From contig NZ_BAAAFC010000001.1 in assembly GCF_039523335.1 (NCBI RefSeq), positions 2,046,001 to 2,110,000 of the forward strand: a stretch of DNA of 64,000 nucleotides. Direction: 5' to 3'. A program made the translations under genes and the position numbers. The notes under the pieces were generated by a model. The model saw only the letters and a program-made list of their open reading frames with translations, searched no databases and was not told where the DNA came from. Shown here piece after piece: positions 54,649-63,603 of this stretch. Origin of the DNA: Marinobacter szutsaonensis. GTDB lineage: Bacteria > Pseudomonadota > Gammaproteobacteria > Pseudomonadales > Oleiphilaceae. Every line of letters starts with the position of its first letter. The first letter of the stretch is position 1.

Positions 54649-54796
54649 CTCCGGTGGATCGGGTCAGTCGGGCCAGTTGGCCCGACCGGCCTTGGCTCTC
54701 GTCAGACCAGCCATGGGAATGCTCAGCCACGCCGGCATAATCCCTCAACATCACCGATCCATTACATAACAAAAACGGTACTGAACGAGGAAACCC

Positions 54797-55840
54797 ATGC
54801 GCGCCTCCGTCTCGACTGCTCAGGATCTGGGTATGCCGGCCATCTACCTGCACACCCTGGCCCGATTGCTCCACAGGATTGGCGTCGACGAACAGGATCT
54901 TCTGCTCCGCGTCGGCCTGGACCCCTCCCGCCTGAATTGTCCGGAACTCAGGGTAAGTCAGGCCCAGGCCAGCGAATTCGTCACCCGCGCCATCATCGAA
55001 AGCGGGGAACCCGGCCTGGGCATCCTGCTGGCCCGGGAAATGAAGCTGCCCCTCCACGGCACCCTCGGTACGGCGGTCATGAGCAGCCGGACCCTGAGGG
55101 ACGCCCTGGAACTGGTGACCCGATACCTGACCCTGCGCGTACCGCACCTGAAGGTGAACCGCCACAAACTCGAGGGTCATGCCCGCTATACCGTGTCCTG
55201 CGACGTCGACATGGGCCCCCTGCAGGGCTTTATCCTCGATGCGACCCTGTTCGGCTGCGTTTTCATGGGAGCCCAGCTGACGGGCACGCCGGTGGATGGT
55301 ACCCGGATTGTCAGGCGGGGCCCGGAACCCCACTATTTCCCGAGGTTTCGCCAGGTCATCCCGGTACCCGTGGAGTACGAAGCCCGGGAGGACGCCCTGA
55401 TCATTCCGGAGAGCCGACTGGCCCTGCCAATCCGGTTCACCAACGACCAGCTGGCTGCGGCCTCCCGTGCCCAGTGCGAAGAGGCCCTGCAACGCCTGAC
55501 CGAGGATGCCTGCTTCGCCAGCCGGGTCCGGCGGGTAATTGAAACCAGCCATCCGTTTCCACCCAAGCTGGCTCGCGTGGCCGGCACCTTGTTTGTCTCG
55601 GAACGCACCCTGAAACGGCGCTTGCAGGAGGAGGATTCCAGCTTCCAGAACCTGGTGGACCAGGTCCGGCTGGAACGGGCGGGGGAACTGCTGACAAGCA
55701 CCGGCATGAACCTGAGCCAGATTGCCGATGCCCTCGGCTACGCCGACGCCGCCAATTTCACCCGCGCGTTCAAACGCTGGACCGGTGAAAGCCCGAGCCA
55801 GTACCGCAATAAAGCGCTCCGGCCCGTGGCCACAGCCTGA
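54797..55840 (+). CDS. AraC family transcriptional regulator
   Basis: 347 residues. The N-terminal 240 match the arabinose-binding-like domain of OruR/ArgR-type regulators (LLLRVGLDPSRLNCPELRVS, LHGTLGTAVMSSRTLRDALE). The C-terminal AraC DNA-binding domain is clear: LFVSERTLKRRLQEEDSSFQ and LSQIADALGYADAANFTRAF with KRWTGESPSQYR. The ATG has a GAGG ribosome site. It may regulate the upstream hydrolase gene. It abuts queE, the two stop codons touching (TGA/TCA). Confidence 0.93.
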   Translation: MRASVSTAQDLGMPAIYLHTLARLLHRIGVDEQDLLLRVGLDPSRLNCPELRVSQAQASEFVTRAIIESGEPGLGILLAREMKLPLHGTLGTAVMSSRTLRDALELVTRYLTLRVPHLKVNRHKLEGHARYTVSCDVDMGPLQGFILDATLFGCVFMGAQLTGTPVDGTRIVRRGPEPHYFPRFRQVIPVPVEYEAREDALIIPESRLALPIRFTNDQLAAASRAQCEEALQRLTEDACFASRVRRVIETSHPFPPKLARVAGTLFVSERTLKRRLQEEDSSFQNLVDQVRLERAGELLTSTGMNLSQIADALGYADAANFTRAFKRWTGESPSQYRNKALRPVATA

Positions 55841-56497
55841 TCAGTCGATTCCGATGATCTTGTGCATCTGCAGGGTCAGGCGCCAGCGGGGGTGGGCCAG
55901 GCAGTAATTAGTGGCCTTGCGGGTGTTGCTTTGCTTGACCGGGTCGTCACCGGACGCTGGCAGGCTTGGAGAGGCCATGGGTGACAGGAAGTAGTGCCGG
56001 GCCCGGATATACTCGAACCGTTCCGGCATGGCTAACGGCTGCGGATACACCAGCTTGAGTTCATCACAGGCCTCGATGACCACCGGCGCATCCGCCTTGG
56101 GGCTGACGCACAGCCAGTCAATGCCGGCCGGTGCCGGCAGGGTACCGTTGGTTTCCACGCCGACCTCAAAGCCGGCACGATGAAAAGCGTCGATCAGGGC
56201 TTCGTCGAGCTGCAACAGGGGTTCACCGCCGGTGCACACCACGTAGGGGCGGCCCGGCGCCTCAGGCCAGAGCTTGCGGATATGCCTGGCCAGCTCGTCT
56301 GCGGTTTCGAACTTGCCCCCATTCTGGCCATCGGTGCCGACGAAATCCGTATCACAGAAATCGCACACCGCGCCGGCGCGATCCTTTTCACGGCCGGTCC
56401 ACAGATTGCACTTGCTGAACCGGCAGAAGACCGCCGCCCGGCCCGCCTGGGCACCTTCCCCCTGGAGTGTGTAGAACGCCTCTTTGACCCGGTACAT
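55841..56497 (-). CDS. queE: 7-carboxy-7-deazaguanine synthase
   Basis: 218-residue radical SAM enzyme converting 6-carboxy-tetrahydropterin to 7-carboxy-7-deazaguanine in queuosine synthesis. It has the Burkholderia-type cysteine layout: CNLW..., 14-residue spacer, then CDFC (CX14CX2C), plus YVVCTGGEPLLQLDE for SAM binding and VETNGTLPAPAGIDWLCVSPK. It overlaps the queC stop by 1 bp, so the two are coupled. Confidence 0.95.
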   Translation of the reverse strand: MYRVKEAFYTLQGEGAQAGRAAVFCRFSKCNLWTGREKDRAGAVCDFCDTDFVGTDGQNGGKFETADELARHIRKLWPEAPGRPYVVCTGGEPLLQLDEALIDAFHRAGFEVGVETNGTLPAPAGIDWLCVSPKADAPVVIEACDELKLVYPQPLAMPERFEYIRARHYFLSPMASPSLPASGDDPVKQSNTRKATNYCLAHPRWRLTLQMHKIIGID

Positions 56498-57162
56498 CAG
56501 GCCTGCTCCTCGTATTCCAGCGGATCGGTCACGCCATTGGCGGCAAAGGCCTCAAGCCGTTCCACGCACGAACCGCAGCGGCCACAGGCCTTGTCCCGGC
56601 CGTTATAACAGGTCCAGGTCTGACTGTAGTCAAGGCCCAGCTTCAGTCCCTCGGCCAGGATTTCCCCCTTGTCCATACGAATCAACGGCGCCTCGATCCC
56701 CACCGGCTCGTAATTGGCTACCCGGCACACCGCATCCATCTTCTCGACAAACTCGGGGCGGCAGTCCGGATAGATGGCGTGATCCCCGCCGTGGGCACCG
56801 AACCAGACTGCCGAAGCACCTGCCGTCACAGCGTAACCGGTAGCCAGGGACAGCAGGATCATGTTGCGGTTGGGCACCACCGTCGCCTTCATGCTGTCCT
56901 CCTCGTAATGACCCTCGGGCACCTCGATGTCGGAGGTCAGGGAAGAACCACTCATGACTTCGGACATGGCGCGGATGTCGATTTCCTTGTGGGGAATGCC
57001 AAGGTCCGCGCATACTTGCCGGGCGCAATCGAGCTCACGGACATGGCGCTGGCCGTAATTGAAGGACAGGGCGTGAACCTTATAGCCACGGGCCCGGGCC
57101 AGGTGCAACAGGGTGAAGGAGTCCATGCCTCCGGAATAGATTACAACCACGGTTTCAGTCAT
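56497..57162 (-). CDS. queC: 7-cyano-7-deazaguanine synthase
   Basis: 221-residue PP-loop ATPase that converts the QueE product to preQ0. Motifs: [17 protein letters not shown] (PP-loop) and the zinc-ligand cysteines [15 protein letters not shown] near the C-terminus. It is the first gene of the queC-queE pair. No preQ1 riboswitch motif was found upstream; an imperfect palindrome at 57211-57234 lies between it and the divergent exonuclease gene. Confidence 0.95.
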   Translation of the reverse strand: MTETVVVIYSGGMDSFTLLHLARARGYKVHALSFNYGQRHVRELDCARQVCADLGIPHKEIDIRAMSEVMSGSSLTSDIEVPEGHYEEDSMKATVVPNRNMILLSLATGYAVTAGASAVWFGAHGGDHAIYPDCRPEFVEKMDAVCRVANYEPVGIEAPLIRMDKGEILAEGLKLGLDYSQTWTCYNGRDKACGRCGSCVERLEAFAANGVTDPLEYEEQA

Positions 57163-57210
57163 TCAGGCTCCGCAAAGTTTCCGGGACAACAACAGCGTGT
57201 CATCGGGGTT

Positions 57211-57234
57211 TTACATTGAGTGGACATATTGTAA
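57211..57234. promoter_or_regulatory. Imperfect palindrome between queC and exonuclease
   Basis: A 24-base stretch with TTACA and TGTAA ends and GTGGAC in the centre lies in the 156-bp divergent promoter region of queC and the exonuclease gene. It could be a regulator site; no regulator is known here. Confidence 0.3.
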
Positions 57235-57318
57235 CAGTGGACGCACAGGTTGGGTTCGCGTCTCGGGTACGGGCCGGGTAAACTCAACGAAAAACAACGC
57301 AGCAATGACCCTGACACC

Positions 57319-57831
57319 ATGACCAGCGAATTCACTCCGGCATTCATCGATTTCGAGGCTTCGAGCCTGGATCTGATTGCGAGCTACCCGATCGAGGTAG
57401 GTATCTGCATGCCGGATGGAGACCTTCACAGCTGGCTGATCCGACCCCACGTACTCTGGCAGGACTGGTCACCAAGCGCAGAACAGATTCATGGCATCTC
57501 CCGGGACACCCTGAACGAGGAAGGCAAGGCGGTGGAGGAAGTGGCCCACCAGCTGAACCGTCTATTGCCGGAGCAGGTGTTCTGTGACGCCTGGACCTTC
57601 GACAGCTTCTGGCTGCACCGGCTGTTCCGGGCCGCGAGTGTGCAGCCCGAATTCCAGCTGGAATCCATCTCCATGCTGCTGAACAGCCAGCAGGTCCGGT
57701 TGTGGTCGGGCGTTCGTCAGCAGGTAATCTCCGAACTGGGATTACCCGTTCACCGCGCTGCCAACGACGCCCTCATCCTCCACAGGACCTGGCGGCGGAT
57801 TATTTTCCAGGACGAAGCCGCACTGCAATGA
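57319..57831 (+). CDS. DEDD-family 3'-5' exonuclease
   Basis: 170 residues with the DnaQ-like exonuclease layout: AFIDFEASSLDLIASYPIEV (first Asp-Glu), EQIHGISRDTL, the CDAWTFDSFWLHRLF motif with Asp, and the final HRAANDALILHRTW (His-x5-Asp of the DEDDh type). The exact target is unknown; RNase T and DnaQ-epsilon are relatives. The ATG at 57319 is preferred over an open frame 69 bp earlier. Its 3' end overlaps the convergent small membrane-protein gene by 32 bp. Confidence 0.85.
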   Translation: MTSEFTPAFIDFEASSLDLIASYPIEVGICMPDGDLHSWLIRPHVLWQDWSPSAEQIHGISRDTLNEEGKAVEEVAHQLNRLLPEQVFCDAWTFDSFWLHRLFRAASVQPEFQLESISMLLNSQQVRLWSGVRQQVISELGLPVHRAANDALILHRTWRRIIFQDEAALQ

Positions 57832-58036
57832 ACTGCAGGCCGTCCTTGAGGGTGTGCAGGGTCCAGTAAGTTGCCACGGCCATCAGTGCCGCGCCGGCAA
57901 CGGTAAAGCTCAGGTCATCCCCTACAATCTTGTCCTGGGCCAGCACCATGTAAACCGCCAGGGCGGCGATCAGTGCAATTTCAACGATAAAATCAGAACG
58001 GAACTTGTTTCTGGCAGATCCGGGTTCGTCGGGCAT
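57800..58036 (-). CDS. Small two-helix membrane protein
   Basis: 78 residues: a charged start (MPDEPGSARNKFRSD), helix 1 FIVEIALIAALAVYMVLAQD, a short loop, helix 2 LSFTVAGAALMAVATYWTLH and a basic tail. No family is recognised. A TTG start 57 bp earlier is open in frame but has no ribosome site, so ATG at 58036 is preferred. It converges with the exonuclease gene, the coding regions overlapping by 32 bp. Confidence 0.6.
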   Translation of the reverse strand: MPDEPGSARNKFRSDFIVEIALIAALAVYMVLAQDKIVGDDLSFTVAGAALMAVATYWTLHTLKDGLQFIAVRLRPGK

Positions 58037-58156
58037 TTGCTTCGGTTTCAACCTCTGTATTGAAGATAAATCGATTGACTGGTTAGTGTGCAAATTATCG
58101 CCAAATCCGACCGATCCATCTGTACGAAGTAGTGGCTACGAACTTTCCGAGATGCC

Positions 58157-58184
58157 AAAAAAAACGCAGCCAAGGCGGCTGCGT
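58157..58184 (-). terminator. Intrinsic terminator (minus strand)
   Basis: ACGCAGCC and GGCTGCGT arms (58164-58171 and 58177-58184), a 5-base loop and then seven or more Ts on the minus strand. There is no obvious protein gene immediately upstream on that strand; the nearest is the receiver gene at 58893, 709 bp away. Confidence 0.85.
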
Positions 58185-58320
58185 AGAAAGGAGAGATCCA
58201 TTGATACCCGACTCGGCAGGTATCGCGGATTGCACAACGTAAAAACACGTGACGCTGCGAATTATGGGCTTCCCCGACGCACCCGTCTGTACGGGTTTGC
58301 CGAAGCCGGAGGGCTCTTGC
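58157..58320 (-). ncRNA. Candidate structured small RNA
   Basis: No convincing gene lies in 58037-58583. On the minus strand a run of stems is present: GGTTTGC/GCAAACC with AGCC/GGCT inside, CCCGT/ACGGG, GATACC/GGTATC, then the intrinsic terminator at 58157-58184. A poor TTGGTT/TATAGG pair precedes. This is consistent with a small RNA of roughly 160 bases, but the ends and any family are unknown; no promoter is convincing. It could also be a 3'-end or intergenic element. Confidence 0.35.
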
Positions 58321-58517
58321 AAACCGTCCGATAGCCTATACACTGAGTAGTGAACCGAAACCAAAGAGCCGGTATGACCAGGATGATTTTACAGTTCATT
58401 GTTTACCCAGCCGCTGATTGCCAGAAAGGGCAGTCTGCGCGCGCCATGGTGAAAGACATCTAACGGCTTTCGGTCAGTCCCGGGAGCCTTCGCAGCGACC
58501 GGGTCAGCTTCTCCGCC

Positions 58518-58555
58518 AAACCCCGGTTGCCCTTGGCTCCGGGGTTTTTGTTTTT
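58518..58555 (+). terminator. Intrinsic terminator in the leader of the 58584 gene
   Basis: AAACCCCGG (58518-58526) and CCGGGGTTT (58539-58547) pair perfectly around 12 bases and are followed by TTTTTGTTTTT. It ends only 29 bp before the next start codon on the same strand, so it either ends an unrecognised upstream RNA or works as an attenuator for that small gene. Confidence 0.85.
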
Positions 58556-58583
58556 GCAGCCGCAAAACGACAAGGAGAACATC

Positions 58584-58856
58584 ATGAAAAGACGTCCGAC
58601 AACACGTGCGGCGAACCAGCCGATGGGCAACCGCCAGGGCCCGATCAAGCGCCCGGAAAAACTGCCGCTGCTGGATGCGATCTGCAAGAAGCTGAACCAG
58701 CGCGTCAACCTGGACGATGAACAGCGGGTGCTGGGACTGTATGAGCGAGGCTGGATCTTCAACGGTGTGCTGGCCAATCTCAGTGGCGCCGAGGCCCGGT
58801 ATGTACGGGCACTGGCCACCCGCTACAATTCCTGGATTGCCCGCCAGGTGGCCTGA
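58584..58856 (+). CDS. Small basic hypothetical protein
   Basis: 90 residues: a very basic, glycine/proline-containing N-terminus (MKRRPTTRAANQPMGNRQGP) followed by a helical domain (KLNQRVNLDDEQRVLGLYER, LSGAEARYVRALATRYNSWI). No family is recognised. The ATG has a strong AAGGAG ribosome site. The intrinsic terminator 29 bp upstream suggests attenuation or an independent promoter in between. It converges with the receiver gene. Confidence 0.6.
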   Translation: MKRRPTTRAANQPMGNRQGPIKRPEKLPLLDAICKKLNQRVNLDDEQRVLGLYERGWIFNGVLANLSGAEARYVRALATRYNSWIARQVA

Positions 58857-58892
58857 GCAGGCAGCCAGCTTCGAACGGAAAGACTGGACCGG

Positions 58893-59306
58893 TCAATGTT
58901 GCCGGTTCAGTCCCTCCAGCATCGCCATCTCACCACCGTGAACCATCGCGTAGTTATTGATCACATCGTGAATCTTGTCCTGGGAATAGGGCTTTACCAC
59001 GTAGCCGTTGGCACCGGCGCTGATCGCCCGCTGGATGCTGTCGATGGAATCGTCCGCGGTCACCAGCACAATATGCTGCTCTTCCCGTCGCCGCTTGAAC
59101 TGCTGCATCAGCTCATGGCCATCGCCATCCGGCAATCCCAGATCCAGCAGGATGATGTGGTACTCACTGGCGTCGAACGCCTGCCTCGCTGAGACTGCAT
59201 CCACCGCCCCGGTCACTTCCGTGGCACCGGCCCGGTAGAGCATTTCCACCAGGCGTTCCCGCATCAGGGGCTCGTCTTCCACCACCAGAACTTTCAGATC
59301 CGTCAT
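58893..59306 (-). CDS. Single-domain response regulator (CheY-like)
   Basis: 137 residues, one receiver domain with no output domain: VLVVEDEPLMRERLVEMLYR (acidic pocket), the phosphoacceptor Asp in YHIILLDLGLPDGDG, the Thr of IVLVTADDSID and the Lys of GYVVKPYSQDKIHDVI. It is last of a three-gene group with the hybrid kinase (59912) and the membrane protein (59358), on the same strand. It is probably the diffusible end or the phosphate sink of the phosphorelay. Confidence 0.93.
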   Translation of the reverse strand: MTDLKVLVVEDEPLMRERLVEMLYRAGATEVTGAVDAVSARQAFDASEYHIILLDLGLPDGDGHELMQQFKRRREEQHIVLVTADDSIDSIQRAISAGANGYVVKPYSQDKIHDVINNYAMVHGGEMAMLEGLNRQH

Positions 59307-59357
59307 CGGTTTTCTCCACTGATTCCTTGGCTGTAACTTGTATCACAACATTGCCGA

Positions 59358-59915
59358 TTACAGCCGGTCATTGCCGGTCCGCCGGGGCAGGTCCAGGGGT
59401 GCCGGCCGGGGCCTGCTGTCCTGCTCCGGGCTGTCTGCCGGCCTGCCATCGTCCTGCCCCAATGCCAGTGCTTCGGTGCCAAACCGGGTCAGCAGGTTAC
59501 TGATGCTCACCGCGGTGCTGTAGAGCGATATGGCGATGATCAGCAGGACCGGCTGGACGAAAGCAACAAAGCCGGGCACTTCCTCGTTACCGACGATGCT
59601 CAGCATCAGGATAATGGAAGGACCGAGCACCACGAACAGGGTCAGGGCAATAAAGAAGACAATCCGCTCCTTGTACCGTCCCAGCTCCCGGTTGGTCACC
59701 AGGCCCAGGACAAACTTGCCGATCGCCAGGCCCGCCAGGATGGCGGCGGCAATGCTCAGATCCGGCTGCATCAGGGTGTCGTACAGCCGCCCGTCCCAGA
59801 GCCGTTGCATACCGATCACCAGGAAGGGAAAGAGCACAAACAGGATATCGGCGTAGGTTCCGTACATCATGCTCAGGGAATACTGTTCACTGCGTTGGGG
59901 CGACCTGTCTGTCAT
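59358..59915 (-). CDS. Polytopic membrane protein of unknown function
   Basis: 185 residues with four predicted helices (ILFVLFPFLVIGMQ, SIAAAILAGLAIGKFVLGLV, IVFFIALTLFVVLGPSIILM, VAFVQPVLLIIAISLYSTAV) and a hydrophilic Asp/Pro/Arg-rich C-terminal tail. No family is recognised. It overlaps the end of the hybrid kinase gene by 4 bp and precedes the receiver gene by 51 bp, so it probably works with the phosphorelay, perhaps as a sensory partner. Confidence 0.75.
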   Translation of the reverse strand: MTDRSPQRSEQYSLSMMYGTYADILFVLFPFLVIGMQRLWDGRLYDTLMQPDLSIAAAILAGLAIGKFVLGLVTNRELGRYKERIVFFIALTLFVVLGPSIILMLSIVGNEEVPGFVAFVQPVLLIIAISLYSTAVSISNLLTRFGTEALALGQDDGRPADSPEQDSRPRPAPLDLPRRTGNDRL

Positions 59916-62900
59916 GGCATTTTCCTGTTGTTGCTGTTATCGGATACGCAGGGTTGTGTCGCTGCTGCCGCGCGAGCACGGTCTATCATGTCATCGAGTA
60001 CGGCCAGTTCCCTGCCAATCCGGCTCCAGTCCGGCTCGCCAGGATCCTTCAGCGTGGCTTCGAGAATCCCGGCCTGCCGGGTCATCGCCGGGTATCCCAT
60101 GGCCCCGGCGGTACCCTTGATCTGGTGTGCCTCGGTGCGCAGGGCGTCGGCCTGCCGGTTCGCAAGCGCGTCGTCCATCACCCGCTTGCGTTGGGCCAGG
60201 CCCTCCAGAAAGCGGGCCACGAGGGCGGCAATTTCCCGGTCCTCATCGGGCCCCTGATCGTCCCGCTGGGGACTGGCCAGATACCGGCCCAGAATGGCCT
60301 CCAGGCGTGACTGGTCTATCGGTTTATTCAACACCCCGTCACACCCGGCTTCAAGCAGGGCATCGGTTTCCTGCTGATCACCGGCGGTGAAGGCAATGAT
60401 CGGGTGCCGGAATCCGGCCTGACGAAGCAGCCGTGTCGCGGCCACGCCATCGAGCCCGGGCATGTGCCGGTCCATCAGCACCAGATGCACCGTGTCCGAC
60501 AGTGCCGTGCGCACCGCCTGGTCCCCGCCACTGACGGTAATAACCTCCAGCCCCAGCCGGCGCAGCATGCGCTCCACCAGCTGCCGGTTTTCCTCGTTGT
60601 CCTCCGCGACCAGTACTCGGCCCTGGTAACTACCGCGCCGGTCCGGCACCGCGTCCTGTCGCACCACCAGATAACGGGCCAGCACCTCGTAGAAACTCTG
60701 CTTGTCGATGGGCTTGGCCAGGTGTTCGTTACAGCCGGCCCGGCAGTAATCGGCAATGTCCTCGGCCATTACGTTGGCGGTCAGGGCAATCACCGGCGTA
60801 TTCACCCCTGCCTCCCGGAGCGCGGCAGTGGCATCCCGGCCATTCATCACCGGCATCTGGATATCCATCAGGATCAGGTCGAACGGTTCCCGGATGGCCA
60901 GTTCCAGGGCTTCGGCACCATTGACCACGTGTACCAGATCCGCGCCGGTGCGCGACACCAGCAGGGACACCAGGCGACGATTAACCTCGTTATCCTCGGC
61001 ACAGAGAATACGACCGGTCAGCCGGGGTGCAGCCACCATGGGAATGGCACGCCGGCGCTGGCTGAGTTCGGAGGCATCCCGGAGAAAATGCACCTGATCC
61101 AGCGGGCCGGTGCGGATTGACAGCTCGAATTCGCTACCCTCACCGTAGGTGCTGGCCACGGTGATATCACCTCCGAGCAGCTCCGCCAGCCGTCGGGAGA
61201 TACTCAACCCCAGACCGGTACCGCCATACTGGCGTGAAATCGCGGCACTGCCCTGGGCGAACGGGTCGAACAGCCGGCGCAGCTGTTCCGGTTTCATGCC
61301 GATCCCGGTGTCCACCACCCGGGCCATCAGCATCCCGGCCTCCCGATCACACCTTATGCCCAGGGAGATCGAACCTTTTTCCGTAAATTTGAGCGCATTT
61401 CCACACAGATTGATGATGATCTGCCGAAAGCGGGTGGGGTCGGTGCGGATCTGCTCGGGCAGCGGATACTCGCAGATGATGGAGAAATCCAGACCCTTCT
61501 CCCGGGCACGGGGAGTGAAGAAAGCCCGGATCTCGTCCAGCAGCTCCGGCAGATTGACCGGAATCACATCCACATCGAGCTTGTTGGCGTCGATCTTGGA
61601 GTGGTCGAGAATGTCGTTGACCAGATCGAGCAGGTGGCGGCCGCTACGCACCACCGTCTCGGCGCTGCTCTTCTTTTCGGTCTCGGTCAGTTCCGGATCC
61701 AGCAAGGTCTCGCCGTAGCCGATGATCGCTGCCAGCGGCGTCCGGATCTCGTGGCTCATGTTGGCCAGGAACTGGCTCTTGGCCTCGGCCGAGTTGCGCG
61801 CCAGCTCTTTCTCCAGCCGCTCCTGTTCCCGTTCCCGCTCGATCCGCTGGCGCTGTCGGCTCTCGGTCACATCGATGCAGGTGCCCTCCAGATGAGTGGG
61901 CTCACCGTCGCTATCGTAGGCGGTATGCAGGGATATGGTGGCCCAGCGTTCCTCGCACTCCCGGGTCAGGTAACGGGCCTCGATGCCCTTCACGGTGCCC
62001 CGGGCCTCCAGCTGCTCCACCACCAGACGCCGCAGGCGGTCGTCGGCGATACAGGTTTCCAACACATCGGGATTACGCCGCAGCAACTCCCGGTTGCTGT
62101 TGTAACCGAGCATTCGGGCCATGGCCGGGTTGGCGGTCACGAACTGGCGGTCCGGAGACATCTGGAACACCCCCTCCACGGCATTATCGAACAGCGACTG
62201 GTAACGGCGGAGGTTGGCCAGTGCCCGCTCACTCCAGCCCAGGGCCTCCCCCTGCACCTGCTTGATGCGGTCAGCCAGGGCAAACGAGAACAGGATGATC
62301 TGGGCGGTAAGGCCAAACTGGGGCGAATAGCTGGTGAAGGTGTTCAGTGGCAGGTACCCCATGACCGTCAGGGCATAGATCCCGAACCCGATCAGGGCCA
62401 GGGTCCAGGCAAAGAAGTAGGACCGCGCCGCCGGGTTGTAGTAACGCCAGGACAGGTAACTGACCACGATCAGGATAATACTGAGCAGAATGGAGCCGAG
62501 CACGATCCACTCCATGGCCACGTGGTAGGGCAGGAAGAAGCAGAGTACGAAGGTGGCCCCGACCGAATACAGGCACAGGCGAACAATCTGGTCCAGGTCC
62601 CGGGAACGTTCCCGGGTCTCCAGCAGCGAACGGGCCATCAACAGGCCCCAGAACCAGGTCAGTACGATCTGGAAGTGCAGGTATTCCTTATTGAACAGGA
62701 CCGGGCGGCTGTCCAGCAGCTGCACACCATGTACCTGCTCGGTGAAGATGAAGATGGTGGCCGAGACCAGGTACAGGACGTAATAGACGTTACTGCGTTC
62801 ACGCACCGAGACCGCGACGAACAGGTTGTAGGCCAGGATCGCCAGCACCGCCCCCAGCAGGACGCCGCGGACCGCTTCGTCCACGGACACCTTCTCGATG

Positions 62901-63529
62901 TAACTGTCCGGATGCCAGAGGCTGATGGGAAGACGGAAGGTATTGGTGTTGGTAATCCGCATGTACACCGTGTTGACGGTGTCCGGCGCCAGCTTCAGGC
63001 GGAAGGTCGGGTTGGGAACAGCCAGGTCCCGCTCCTGCCAGTTATCCTGGTACCCGGCCTGGCGCTGGTCCACCAGCTCGCCGTCACGTACCAGGAAGAG
63101 ATTGACCTGATCCACCAGGGGCAAAGCCAGCTCCAGGATCCAGTCGGTCCTGGCCGCGCCGGCCCGAGGCTTCAGGTCCATGCGGGTCCAGTAGGCGGAT
63201 TCGGTATAGCCGAAGTTGAGCACGCCGCCTTCATGGCGGGTGAAGGCCCCGGGCTCCAGTGCCAGCACCTCCCGGAATGTCAGGGATTGCCCGGGATCTT
63301 CCAGGTACGAGACGCAACTGCCCAGGTTCCGGATGCTGCTGGTATTAGAATCAAGCACCAGCTTGCCGTCACGGCACAGGTCCTGTGCCGCCACCGTCGA
63401 CGGCAGCAAAACCAGCGCCAGCAGCACCCATACCATCAGGGCCGGGACCGAAACCAGGTTTGTGAGCCGTTGCTGCAAAATGTGATCTCCGCGAGGGCAG
63501 ATGCCGGTGTTATGTTTTATTGTCAGCAT
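59912..63529 (-). CDS. Hybrid sensor histidine kinase, 7TMR-DISM/PAS with two receivers and HPt
   Basis: 1205 residues. Order: signal peptide to about 48; 7TMR-DISMED2 ligand domain (about 55-205); seven-helix 7TMR-DISM (about 218-425); PAS/PAC (about 440-556); HisKA with His593 in SHEIRTP; HATPase (GTGLGLSISRRLAELLGG near 770); receiver 1 with Asp889 (LILMDIQMP); receiver 2 with Asp1020 (LVLMDRHMP); HPt with His1135 (AHQIKGTAGAMG). A complete multistep relay (His-Asp-Asp-His) in one protein, BarA-like, that should pass phosphate to the separate receiver. Extracellular ligand unknown, often a carbohydrate. The first ATG is taken; its ribosome site is weak. Confidence 0.93.
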   Translation of the reverse strand: MLTIKHNTGICPRGDHILQQRLTNLVSVPALMVWVLLALVLLPSTVAAQDLCRDGKLVLDSNTSSIRNLGSCVSYLEDPGQSLTFREVLALEPGAFTRHEGGVLNFGYTESAYWTRMDLKPRAGAARTDWILELALPLVDQVNLFLVRDGELVDQRQAGYQDNWQERDLAVPNPTFRLKLAPDTVNTVYMRITNTNTFRLPISLWHPDSYIEKVSVDEAVRGVLLGAVLAILAYNLFVAVSVRERSNVYYVLYLVSATIFIFTEQVHGVQLLDSRPVLFNKEYLHFQIVLTWFWGLLMARSLLETRERSRDLDQIVRLCLYSVGATFVLCFFLPYHVAMEWIVLGSILLSIILIVVSYLSWRYYNPAARSYFFAWTLALIGFGIYALTVMGYLPLNTFTSYSPQFGLTAQIILFSFALADRIKQVQGEALGWSERALANLRRYQSLFDNAVEGVFQMSPDRQFVTANPAMARMLGYNSNRELLRRNPDVLETCIADDRLRRLVVEQLEARGTVKGIEARYLTRECEERWATISLHTAYDSDGEPTHLEGTCIDVTESRQRQRIEREREQERLEKELARNSAEAKSQFLANMSHEIRTPLAAIIGYGETLLDPELTETEKKSSAETVVRSGRHLLDLVNDILDHSKIDANKLDVDVIPVNLPELLDEIRAFFTPRAREKGLDFSIICEYPLPEQIRTDPTRFRQIIINLCGNALKFTEKGSISLGIRCDREAGMLMARVVDTGIGMKPEQLRRLFDPFAQGSAAISRQYGGTGLGLSISRRLAELLGGDITVASTYGEGSEFELSIRTGPLDQVHFLRDASELSQRRRAIPMVAAPRLTGRILCAEDNEVNRRLVSLLVSRTGADLVHVVNGAEALELAIREPFDLILMDIQMPVMNGRDATAALREAGVNTPVIALTANVMAEDIADYCRAGCNEHLAKPIDKQSFYEVLARYLVVRQDAVPDRRGSYQGRVLVAEDNEENRQLVERMLRRLGLEVITVSGGDQAVRTALSDTVHLVLMDRHMPGLDGVAATRLLRQAGFRHPIIAFTAGDQQETDALLEAGCDGVLNKPIDQSRLEAILGRYLASPQRDDQGPDEDREIAALVARFLEGLAQRKRVMDDALANRQADALRTEAHQIKGTAGAMGYPAMTRQAGILEATLKDPGEPDWSRIGRELAVLDDMIDRARAAAATQPCVSDNSNNRKMP

Positions 63530-63603
63530 TCGGGCCGAAGCGGGCCCCGCGCGTATCCACTTTAGCGGTTAATGATCCGTAACGCATCTCAGGGCCTTCT
63601 GAA

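Noticed and set aside
57163..57318. preQ1 riboswitch upstream of queC
   Set aside because: I could not find the preQ1-I or -II conserved core; only an imperfect palindrome is present.
58157..58320. 6S RNA
   Set aside because: A short stretch GGGGAAGCCC and nearby bases recall 6S RNA, but the long closing stem and central bubble are absent and the 3' part forms its own hairpin.
61601..63565. Long plus-strand open frame opposite the hybrid kinase
   Set aside because: Shadow of the kinase domains, which are unambiguous on the minus strand.
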